NCBI GenBank assembly: GCA_028824415.1
Contig: JAPPDX010000008.1
Span: forward strand, 1-39,263
DNA: 39,263 nt
Source of the DNA: a bacterium
GTDB taxonomy: Bacteria > Actinomycetota > Acidimicrobiia > Acidimicrobiales > CATQHL01
Direction of reading: 5' to 3'
Below are positions 15,481 to 22,609 of this stretch, in pieces. Position 1 is the first letter of the stretch; every line of letters begins with the position of its first letter. The notes under the pieces were generated by a model. It had not been told where the DNA came from. It did not search any database and saw nothing but the letters and a program-made list of their open reading frames with translations. Both the position numbers and the translations under genes were made by a program.

Positions 15481-16401
15481 ATGCCGCAGCAGGCCGCAAC
15501 CGCTGTCGAGATCGTTGACGTGGCACCCCGGGACGGACTCCAGGCAGACGCTGTGACGGTGCCCACGGCCACCAAGGCCCAGCTGATCGAACGGCTCGTC
15601 GATGCAGGCGTGCGGCGCCTGGAGGCAACCAGCTTCGTGCACCCCAAGCGGGTGCCGCAGATGGCCGACGCCGAGGATCTCATGGCCGCCCTCCCCCGGC
15701 ACGAGAACGTGACCTATATCGGTTTGGTGATGAACCGGAGAGGGCTCGACCGGGCAATCGACGCCGGGGTCGACGAGATCAACGCCGTCGTGGTCTGCTC
15801 CGACACGTTCTGCGAGCGCAACCAGGGAACGACCACCGCCGGGGCCCTTGCCGTGTGGGAGGATCTCGCCCAGGGTGCCCGGGAAGCCGGGATCGGTGCC
15901 GGAGTGACGCTCTCGGCGGTATTCGGCTGTCCCTACGAGGGGCCGATCCCGGTTGAGCGCGTGGCGTCAGTGGCCGCTGAGGTGGCCAAGAGCGGTCCGG
16001 TCGAGATCGCCATCGCGGACACCATCGGCGTTGCCGTACCGCCCGATGTGACCGAGAGGGTGGGTGCCGTGCGGGAGATCGTTGGCCCCGACGTCCGGCT
16101 CCGAGCCCACTTTCACAACACGCGCAATACGGGCTTCGCGAACGTCGTCGCCGCACTTGAGGCCGGTGTGGAGGTCTTCGATTCCAGCCTCGGCGGCATC
16201 GGGGGCTGCCCGTTCGCGCCCGCGGCGACGGGCAACATCGCCACCGAGGATCTCGTCTACCTGCTTGACCGTATGGGGGTCGAGACCGGCGTCTCGCTCG
16301 AGTCCCTGTGCGAATCGGCCCTCTGGCTGGAGGAACTGCTGGGACGCCCGGTGCCGGGCTACCTCTCCAAAGCGGGCGGCTTCCCCCGAGGTCGGGACTA
16401 G
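15481..16401 (+). CDS. Hydroxymethylglutaryl-CoA lyase family protein
   Basis: The 306-aa TIM-barrel enzyme has the N-terminal EIVDVAPRDGLQ (catalytic arginine), the metal-binding RAHFHNTRNTG, and the catalytic cysteine loop GGIGGCPFAPAATGN. These match HMG-CoA lyase, which splits HMG-CoA into acetoacetate and acetyl-CoA as the last step of leucine breakdown. Related enzymes cleave other 3-hydroxy-3-methyl acyl-CoAs. A GGAAGG ribosome site precedes the ATG. No methylcrotonyl-CoA carboxylase is nearby; instead the divergent partner is a CoA-transferase, so the enzyme may serve a carboxylic-acid pathway rather than leucine. It converges on the second tpx gene with a 7-bp gap. Confidence 0.92.
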   Translation: MPQQAATAVEIVDVAPRDGLQADAVTVPTATKAQLIERLVDAGVRRLEATSFVHPKRVPQMADAEDLMAALPRHENVTYIGLVMNRRGLDRAIDAGVDEINAVVVCSDTFCERNQGTTTAGALAVWEDLAQGAREAGIGAGVTLSAVFGCPYEGPIPVERVASVAAEVAKSGPVEIAIADTIGVAVPPDVTERVGAVREIVGPDVRLRAHFHNTRNTGFANVVAALEAGVEVFDSSLGGIGGCPFAPAATGNIATEDLVYLLDRMGVETGVSLESLCESALWLEELLGRPVPGYLSKAGGFPRGRD

Positions 16402-16408
16402 GCGCTCG

Positions 16409-16906
16409 CTACAGGGCGCCGAGGGCTGCGTCGTAGTCGGGTTCGTCGCTGATCGGGCTCACAATCTGGGTGTGGACAACCGTGCCGTCGGCGTCGACCA
16501 CCACGATCGCCCGAGCACAGAGACCTGCCAGCGGACCGTCGGCGATCTGCACGCCGTACGCCTCGTAGAAGGCCGGCGACCGGAACGTGGAGGCACAGGA
16601 GACGTTCTCGATGCCCTCGGCACCGCAGAAGCGGCCCGCCGCAAACGGCAGGTCCGCTGACACGCACAGCACGGCGGTGTCGTCGAGAGCAGTTGCGCGC
16701 TCGTTGAAGGCGCGCACCGAGTTCGCGCAAGTGGGCGTGTCGATGCTCGGGAAGATGTTCAGCACCACGCGCTTGCCGGCGAAATCTCCGAGGCTCACCG
16801 CGGCCAACCCATCGCCGGTGAGACTGAAATCCGGGGCCGGCGCACCGACACCCGGCAGCTCCCCGCCCGTGTTCATCGTCATCCCGCGGAACTCGATCTC
16901 AGCCAT
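16409..16906 (-). CDS. tpx: Thiol peroxidase, Tpx-type (paralogue B)
   Basis: This is the second 165-aa Tpx in the window. The peroxidatic cysteine is Cys60 in FPSIDTPTC and the resolving cysteine Cys94 in GRFCGAEG; it has the same CVSADLPFA segment and the same C-terminal PDYDAAL. The ungapped hand alignment to the copy at 12620-13117 shows 109 of 165 residues identical. It differs near the N-terminus (MAEIEFRGMTMNTGGELPG) and in the loop after Cys60, and has an extra cysteine (SCASTF). A GGGAGGA ribosome site supports the ATG at 16906. It is divergent from the acyl-CoA dehydrogenase gene. Confidence 0.93.
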   Translation of the reverse strand: MAEIEFRGMTMNTGGELPGVGAPAPDFSLTGDGLAAVSLGDFAGKRVVLNIFPSIDTPTCANSVRAFNERATALDDTAVLCVSADLPFAAGRFCGAEGIENVSCASTFRSPAFYEAYGVQIADGPLAGLCARAIVVVDADGTVVHTQIVSPISDEPDYDAALGAL

Positions 16907-17078
16907 GGCAGATCCTCCCTCGTCGGCTCCTCCGCCGCTGTTTTCTAGCCGATTCACGGCCCGATGCCTCCGGCCGCGGATGCGGACCGCTGAGCCGATA
17001 CCGTGAATCGCGAACATCACCCCGGACGCCATGGGCGCCGCGCGCCCCAGCCGCGGCAACCCTGCACCTGAGGAAGAC

Positions 17079-18866
17079 ATGACCACCTACCGCCCACCGC
17101 TGCATGACATGCAGTTCGTCCTTGAGCACATCTGCGACGTGCGCGCGCTGGCCAAGCTGGAGGCCTTCCAGTCCTTCGACCCCGACAGCCTGCCCGACAT
17201 CCTGAGCGAGGCGGGACGCTTCTTCTCCGAGGTCTTTGACCCCCTCAACCGGACCGGCGACACAACGCCCAGCGTGCGCAATGACGACGGCAGCGTCACG
17301 ACACCTCCCGGGTTTCGCGAGGCCTACGAGGCGTACGTGGACGCCGGCTGGGGAGCGGTCGCGTTCGATCCGGAACTCGGTGGGGGCGGGTTGCCGTGGA
17401 CAGTCGGGTTGGCCCTGCAGGAGATGATGACGGCGTCGAACCTTGCCCTCTCGCTGTGCCCGTTGCTGACCCAGGGTGGAATCCACCTGCTCGACCTCCA
17501 CGCCGGCGGGGACCAGCGCGATGTGTACCTGCCGAAGCTCATCGCCGGCGACTGGACCGCCACGATGCTGCTGACCGAGCCCCAGGCCGGGTCGGACCTC
17601 GGCGCCCTCTCGACCCGGGCCGAGCGCGCCGCCGATGGCAGCTACCGGTTGTTCGGCCAGAAGATCTTCATCACCTGGGGCGAGCACGACATGGCCGCCA
17701 ACACCATCCACCTCGTGCTGGCCCGCACACCTGATGCCCCTCCAGGCTCGAAGGGCATCTCGTGCTTCATCGTCCCGAAGTATCTGCTCGATCCATCCGG
17801 CAACCCGGGCGAGCGCAACGACATCAGTTGCCTCTCCATCGAGCACAAGATGGGCATCCACGCCAGCCCTACCTGCGTCATGTCGCTCGGCGAGGCCGGC
17901 GGTGCCGTGGGATACCTCATCGGCGAGGAGAACATGGGCCTGTTCTACATGTTCACCATGATGAACAACGCCCGGCTCGGCGTCGGGCTGGAAGGCGTGG
18001 GCGTGGCCGACCGGGCATACCAGCAGGCGCTGGACTTCGCCGGCGAGCGGTTGCAGGGTCGGCGTCCGGACAGGGCGCCCGGCGAGAGGGCCGCCATCAT
18101 CGAGCATCCCGACGTGCGGCGCATGCTGTTGACCCAGAAGGCCTACGTCGAGGCCATGCGCTGCCTGTGTTACTACAACGCCACCGTCCTGGACCTCGCC
18201 CAGCACCACCCCAACGAGACCGAGCGGCGCGCCGCGCAGGAACTGTGCGACCTGCTGACCCCGCTCTCGAAAGCCTGGTGCACCGACGTCGCCAACGAGA
18301 TGACCTCGGTCGCCTTGCAGATTCACGGAGGGATGGGTTACGTGGAGGAGACCGGCGCCTCCCAGTACTGCCGGGACGTGCGGATCGCCGCCATCTACGA
18401 GGGCACCAACGGCATCCAGGCCATCGACCTGGTGGGGCGCAAGCTTCCGGTGCGCGGCGGGGCGGTGGTGCACGAGTTGCTCGACCGCGTCCAGGAGGCC
18501 GCCGACGAACTCCACCCCGACCTGGTGGCTCTGCGGGAGCCCCTGACAGCCGCCACCGTCACTGCCCGGTCCTGCACCGACTGGCTGCTGGCGAATCCCG
18601 GCGACGCTGCGCTGGCCGGCGCCACCCCCTACCTGCGCCTGCTGGCCAGCGTGGTGGGTGCGTGGCTGCTGGCTCGCTCGGCCGAGGCCGCCCGCGCCGA
18701 GATCACCGCCGGAGCGACCGGGGTGGAGGCAGAGGCTCTGGAGGCCAAGCAGGTCACCGCCGAGTTCTTCTGCAGCCAGCTGCTGCCCCAGGCAGTGGCG
18801 ATGGCACCGGCGGCCACCGGCGGCGCCGAGATCCTCGCCGAACTCAGTCCCGCGCAGTTGCGCTGA
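17079..18866 (+). CDS. Large acyl-CoA dehydrogenase (DmdC-like architecture)
   Basis: At 595 aa this is longer than typical acyl-CoA dehydrogenases (about 380 aa). It has the extra N-terminal motif TYRPPLHDMQFVLEHI and a C-terminal helical extension, the architecture of DmdC (methylthiopropanoyl-CoA dehydrogenase) and related enzymes. FAD-binding elements are seen in LLTEPQAGSDLGAL and KIFITWGEHD; the catalytic base is the glutamate of IYEGTNGIQAIDL. It would introduce a 2,3 double bond into an acyl-CoA, passing electrons to ETF. The ATG at 17079 follows AGGAAG; an in-frame ATG at 17031 lacks support. DmdC itself cannot be claimed because no other DMSP-pathway genes are visible. Confidence 0.9.
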   Translation: MTTYRPPLHDMQFVLEHICDVRALAKLEAFQSFDPDSLPDILSEAGRFFSEVFDPLNRTGDTTPSVRNDDGSVTTPPGFREAYEAYVDAGWGAVAFDPELGGGGLPWTVGLALQEMMTASNLALSLCPLLTQGGIHLLDLHAGGDQRDVYLPKLIAGDWTATMLLTEPQAGSDLGALSTRAERAADGSYRLFGQKIFITWGEHDMAANTIHLVLARTPDAPPGSKGISCFIVPKYLLDPSGNPGERNDISCLSIEHKMGIHASPTCVMSLGEAGGAVGYLIGEENMGLFYMFTMMNNARLGVGLEGVGVADRAYQQALDFAGERLQGRRPDRAPGERAAIIEHPDVRRMLLTQKAYVEAMRCLCYYNATVLDLAQHHPNETERRAAQELCDLLTPLSKAWCTDVANEMTSVALQIHGGMGYVEETGASQYCRDVRIAAIYEGTNGIQAIDLVGRKLPVRGGAVVHELLDRVQEAADELHPDLVALREPLTAATVTARSCTDWLLANPGDAALAGATPYLRLLASVVGAWLLARSAEAARAEITAGATGVEAEALEAKQVTAEFFCSQLLPQAVAMAPAATGGAEILAELSPAQLR

Positions 18867-18883
18867 GCAAGCAGGCGCCGACG

Positions 18884-19063
18884 TTAGGCAGTCGGTTCGG
18901 AGATGCCGAGTTGGCCTTCTATGCGCGCCAAACGCTCCCCTTGGCCGCTCACGCGTTCAACCAATCGGTCAACGGCAACCCGCAGATCGCGGATGTCCAG
19001 CTTCAGCCAACCGAATAACACCAACATCAGGCCCGCCAAGCCTGCGAACTGTCCCCAATCCAT
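18884..19063 (-). CDS. 59-aa protein: one membrane helix plus coiled coil
   Basis: A very strong ribosome site (AAGGAGGAAG) precedes an ATG at 19063. The product begins MDWGQFAGLAGLMLVLFGWL, a single transmembrane segment. A charged heptad-like helix follows (KLDIRDLRVAVDRLVERVSG, then ERLARIEGQLGI) with leucines and valines at regular spacing. It resembles small single-pass membrane proteins with a coiled-coil tail, such as the hemolysin XhlA-type group, but I do not recognise a family. It ends 17 bp from the convergent acyl-CoA dehydrogenase stop. Its tail probably faces the cytoplasm and may oligomerise. Confidence 0.75.
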   Translation of the reverse strand: MDWGQFAGLAGLMLVLFGWLKLDIRDLRVAVDRLVERVSGQGERLARIEGQLGISEPTA

Positions 19064-19136
19064 ACTTCCTCCTTGAGATCTCGGTCGCCTCGGGGGAAGC
19101 TCTCTGAGCGTACCCGCCGGGCGGGGCCGCGATCGC

Positions 19137-19868
19137 TCAGCCGTCCGCGGTGACCACGTCGATCCGGCCCACCGGCATGGTTGCGTCCAGAGTGCCGTCG
19201 GGTCCGACGGCGGCGCAGATGAAGCGGGTCAGCGGGGCGAACTCGCCGATTTCGGGGAACGTGACGATCATGATCCGTACCCCGTTCTCAGCCACGATCA
19301 TCCGGTAGCGGTAGTCCACATTGGCGTTGGGGCCCGCCTCGTCCTCGTGGCCTTCATGGGCGAGCAGGCCGGCGACGCGTAGGCGCGGCTGCGACGCTGC
19401 GGGACCAGCGCCCGATTCCGAGCCCTCCCACGCCGGCCGACTGTCGGGGTCGTAGCCGGGCGCGGTGCGCAGTGCCACGCCTGCCTCGTCGGTGACGATC
19501 ACCTCGAAGTCGCTGTCGGTCACATTCGTCACGCGGAAGATCACACTCTCACCGGGTTCCACGCTGAACCCCAGCGGCCCGCAGCCGGACGCGCGGGCGG
19601 TCACCTCCTCCGGCCGCGGTGGTGGCAACTCCTCGCCGTCCCCGAGAAACAAGACCATCGCAACCGCAACCCACGCCAGAGCGACGGCCACGCCGCCCCA
19701 CAGCACGGTGCGCCACCGGCGGGATCGGTCCGGCTTGCGGCGCCCGCGCCGCCGCTGCGCCCCGGCCGAAGGCTCGGAGGGACCCTGGCCGCCCGGGGGT
19801 CCTGAACCGGTGGCCGGCCCGCTGCGGGATCGGCCGCCCGAGCGGCGTTTCGGAGCTCCGGCGCTCAT
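19137..19868 (-). CDS. Membrane-anchored protein with possible cupredoxin-like domain
   Basis: The 243-aa protein has a long basic, proline/glycine-rich cytoplasmic N-terminus (residues 1-52), one membrane helix (VLWGGVAVALAWVAVAMVLF) and an exported part. The exported part has beta-sandwich-like text, VEPGESVIFRVTNVTDSDFEV, which resembles the opening of cupredoxin-like domains. Downstream is LLAHEGHEDEAG, a histidine/acid cluster suited to metal binding. The family is not recognised with certainty. Its ATG overlaps the stop of the DUF3105 gene by 4 nt (ATGA), so the two exported proteins are co-translated. A copper ATPase gene lies about 2.7 kb away, making a metal-related role conceivable but unproven. 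Confidence 0.75.
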   Translation of the reverse strand: MSAGAPKRRSGGRSRSGPATGSGPPGGQGPSEPSAGAQRRRGRRKPDRSRRWRTVLWGGVAVALAWVAVAMVLFLGDGEELPPPRPEEVTARASGCGPLGFSVEPGESVIFRVTNVTDSDFEVIVTDEAGVALRTAPGYDPDSRPAWEGSESGAGPAASQPRLRVAGLLAHEGHEDEAGPNANVDYRYRMIVAENGVRIMIVTFPEIGEFAPLTRFICAAVGPDGTLDATMPVGRIDVVTADG

Positions 19869-20725
19869 CCCTGTTGGGGGACCGCCTCGGGATGCTCGGG
19901 AGGCACACCGACCGCACCGGAACAGGCCGCGCCGGGCTCGGGCACCGTCGGACCATCGAAGAGGTACACCTCCAGGAAGCGCTCGAAGCGAGGATCCCCG
20001 AGTGAGTCCAGGTGGAGTTGGCGCGCCCAGGCGCTGAGCACCAGCGGCGAGCCCTGGGACTCATACGGCGAGACCAGCAGGTGCGACGACTGCGCCGCCA
20101 GCAGTTGCAGTTCGGAGAGCGCCTCGGTGGACACGTCGGAGCGATAGGTCACCCACACCGCGCCGTGCTCCAGGGAGTGGACGGCCAACTCGTCCAGCAC
20201 CGGCACGGTGTAGAAGCCGCAGTTGAGCCAGATGCCCAGGTGCGGGCCGCCGGCAGGCGGCGCCGTCGGGTACTCCACGTCATAGCGGACGTGCTCGGCG
20301 CTGGTCACCGGCACGACCACGACCCCTTCGATGCCCTCGGGGGAAGTGCCCCCATCGGCGGTCTCCGGCGGTGGCAGCGGCGCCGATGATTGGGCCATTG
20401 TCGACACCGTCGGCAAGGTGTCGGCCAGGTCGGCACCGACGCGACCGCCTGCCGCCGCCGGCGGCTCGGGGTCTGAAGGAGGTGGCGGGGCCGTCTCGGC
20501 TGGGGACGCGCCGGCTGCGGGCCGGGACTGCTGCAACGCCTCGGAGGCCGAGTCCGCCCCGCCCGACGGCGGCTGAGAGCCGTCGCCGTTGGTCTCGGGA
20601 GTGCTCGCCGGAGGCGGCGGGGCCACCGCGGTCGCGCCGTTCCCCCCGCAGGCGGCGATCAACAGCAGGGCCGCCACAAGAAGCAGCGCTCCCCTGACCC
20701 GAGATCCCCGTTCGAACATCCTCAT
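19865..20725 (-). CDS. DUF3105 lipoprotein
   Basis: This 286-aa protein has a lipoprotein signal (GALLLVAALLLIAAC, lipid-anchored at Cys26). A long proline/alanine/serine-rich linker (about residues 30-120) follows, then a DUF3105 domain with the diagnostic HVRYDVEYPTAPPAGGPH, WLNCGFY and AVHSLEHGAVWVTY. DUF3105 has no established biochemical function. The conserved H, C and E-H residues look like a metal or redox site. The ATG at 20725 has a GGAG site about 15 nt upstream; the ATG at 20719 is an alternative. It is the first gene of a two-gene operon with the membrane-anchored protein and is divergent from an SDR gene. Confidence 0.88.
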   Translation of the reverse strand: MRMFERGSRVRGALLLVAALLLIAACGGNGATAVAPPPPASTPETNGDGSQPPSGGADSASEALQQSRPAAGASPAETAPPPPSDPEPPAAAGGRVGADLADTLPTVSTMAQSSAPLPPPETADGGTSPEGIEGVVVVPVTSAEHVRYDVEYPTAPPAGGPHLGIWLNCGFYTVPVLDELAVHSLEHGAVWVTYRSDVSTEALSELQLLAAQSSHLLVSPYESQGSPLVLSAWARQLHLDSLGDPRFERFLEVYLFDGPTVPEPGAACSGAVGVPPEHPEAVPQQG

Positions 20726-20953
20726 CGGCGTGCCGACACTCTCCTTCACTTGGCTCGAACCTGGCTCACCGACCTCGGACACGGTGCGGGTCGCTGCGGA
20801 ACGAGCGGTACGGTCGAGACTCCCCCCGGACACTACGGGGACTCGCTGTCGGAATCGCGTTCGGGTGGCAAACATCCCCCCCTGCGGGCCGCAGCCCGCC
20901 CTGGCGAGACCGGTCGCGTCGCCGGGCGTCACACCGGATCTAACCTCGGGATC

Positions 20954-21838
20954 GTGCCTCGAATCCCGGGTGACGTCCCGGAACGATCTCCCCAGGCCGG
21001 ACCTGACGCTGCGAGGGCCGCCGGCCGTTACCCGCCGCCCCCGGGAGCTGTGGCGGTGGTGACAGGCGGGGCCAGCGGCATCGGGGCGGCTCTGGCGCGC
21101 CGCCTCGCCGCCGACGGTGCCAGGGTGGTTGTCGCCGACATCGATGTCGCGGGCGCCGAAGCCGTCGCAAGCGACATCAGCGGGCACGCCCACCTCCTGG
21201 ACGTGGCCGACGCGGCCGCCACCCGCACTCTGATCGACGAGGTGGAGCGCTCGCTCGGACCCGTCGAGATCTACTGCTCGAATGCCGGACTGCTGGTACC
21301 CGGTGGCATCGACACCGCAGCAGCCGGATGGCAGCGCAGTTGGGACGTCCACGTGATGGCACACTTCCACGCGGCGCGCGTGCTGCTGCCTCGCTGGGTC
21401 GAGCGTGGCGGCGGCATCTTCGTGGTGACCGCCTCGGCGGCAGGCCTGCTGACACAACTCGACTCGGTCTCCTACGCCGTCACCAAGCACGCCGCAGTCG
21501 CTGCCGCCGAGTGGCTGGCAATCGGCTACGGCGACCACAGCATCCAGGTGGCGGCGCTGTGCCCGCAGGCGGTGCGCACGCCGCTGCTGGAGGGTTCTGC
21601 CGGCGGCGCCGCAGAGACGGAACCGGCAGACGACGTAGGTGTGCACCGGTCAGCTGCCGCCACCGACGGCGTTCTCGAACCCGATGCGGTTGCCGACGCC
21701 ACCGCCGAGGCGTTGCGGGAGGGCAGATTCCTCGTCCTGCCGCACCCCGGGGTGGCGACCTACGCCAAGCGCCGAGCGGACGACCCTGATCGCTGGCTGG
21801 CCGGCATGCGGCGCCTCGCCCGCCGGATGTCCGGCTAG
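20954..21838 (+). CDS. SDR family oxidoreductase
   Basis: The 294-aa protein is a classical short-chain dehydrogenase: VTGGASGIGAALARRL (cofactor motif), CSNAGLLV (structural NAG), a serine in TASAAG and the catalytic YAVTK. After the core it carries a C-terminal segment that includes GRFLVLPHPGVATYAKRRA, as in many SDRs acting on lipidic or aromatic alcohols. The start is uncertain. I used the GTG at 20954; the cofactor motif begins about 35 residues later, and a GTG at 21052 would give a more compact protein. An earlier in-frame ATG would overlap the divergent lipoprotein's leader and is unlikely. Confidence 0.88.
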   Translation: MPRIPGDVPERSPQAGPDAARAAGRYPPPPGAVAVVTGGASGIGAALARRLAADGARVVVADIDVAGAEAVASDISGHAHLLDVADAAATRTLIDEVERSLGPVEIYCSNAGLLVPGGIDTAAAGWQRSWDVHVMAHFHAARVLLPRWVERGGGIFVVTASAAGLLTQLDSVSYAVTKHAAVAAAEWLAIGYGDHSIQVAALCPQAVRTPLLEGSAGGAAETEPADDVGVHRSAAATDGVLEPDAVADATAEALREGRFLVLPHPGVATYAKRRADDPDRWLAGMRRLARRMSG

Positions 21839-21850
21839 CGCGGGGGCTGC

Positions 21851-22546
21851 TCAGTCCGGGGTCTCCGGGCCTTCGGACGCGCTCACACGTTCCGCCAACG
21901 CCACCATCACAGCCGTCGCCACGCAGTCGCGGTCGCGGCGGTCGCGTGCCTCGAGAGGCTCCAGCGCTTCCACCAGCACGCGCACCGTGGGGCGGGTGCG
22001 GCCCAGGCGCAGGTACGGAAAGCGGCGGCCGAGGGGCCACACCTCGTCAGTGCCGGTGATGGCACAAATCCCCAGCGGGGCGTCACTGCGAGCAGCCAGA
22101 ATCCCGATGCCTGCGCTCGGAGGACCCACACCTTCGGGGCGTTCCTCGGGCGGTATCACACGGCCCTCGGGCATCAGCACCACGGTCTCGCCGCGGTCAA
22201 GCGCCGCCAGAGAGGCCTTGACGCCACCGAGGGCGGCCCGTCCGGGCTCCATCGGGATGAACCCCGCCGTCCGCAGCAGCGGGCCCATCAACCAGTGGTC
22301 GAAATAGCGCTTGGCGACCACAATGCGGACCGACGCCCGGTAGTTCCAGAACAGGTGGAAGCCCACCACGATGTCGAACAGGCTGCGGTGGTTACCGGCG
22401 AAGATCGCAGGCGCCGGCAACGGCAGCACCTCGGGGATGTCCCAGTGCGCCAGGCGCGCCGCGGAATACCGCACAACGGTTGCCAGCAGTGCGAATCTGC
22501 GATGGTTGCCGGTCCGATGACCGGTGGCGGGCCGCATCGGCGGCAT
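21851..22546 (-). CDS. 1-acylglycerol-3-phosphate acyltransferase-like (PlsC family)
   Basis: This 231-aa protein has the acyltransferase motif I NHRSLFD (His53 and Asp58), motif III as VVLMPEGRVIPPEE, and a hydrophobic stretch near the active site. It transfers an acyl group to lysophospholipids or another glycerol acceptor at the membrane. Starts at 22546 (MPPMRP) and 22537 are both possible; the first is used. The gene is divergent from the copper ATPase and only 12 nt from the end of the convergent SDR gene. Confidence 0.88.
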   Translation of the reverse strand: MPPMRPATGHRTGNHRRFALLATVVRYSAARLAHWDIPEVLPLPAPAIFAGNHRSLFDIVVGFHLFWNYRASVRIVVAKRYFDHWLMGPLLRTAGFIPMEPGRAALGGVKASLAALDRGETVVLMPEGRVIPPEERPEGVGPPSAGIGILAARSDAPLGICAITGTDEVWPLGRRFPYLRLGRTRPTVRVLVEALEPLEARDRRDRDCVATAVMVALAERVSASEGPETPD

Positions 22547-22609
22547 CGTAGAGGCCCCCTCGGCAGGTCCCGAACCCAATACGCTGGGGATCGAGCGGGA
22601 GGTGAACCA

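Noticed and set aside
16899-18515. Long open frame (over 500 codons) antisense to the acyl-CoA dehydrogenase
   Set aside because: It is a mirror of a strongly conserved gene in GC-rich DNA, has unnatural H/R/G-rich composition and no family motifs.
17079-18866. Assignment as DmdC of the DMSP pathway
   Set aside because: The architecture fits, but no DmdA, DmdB or DmdD partner is visible and the same architecture is used by other acyl-CoA dehydrogenases.
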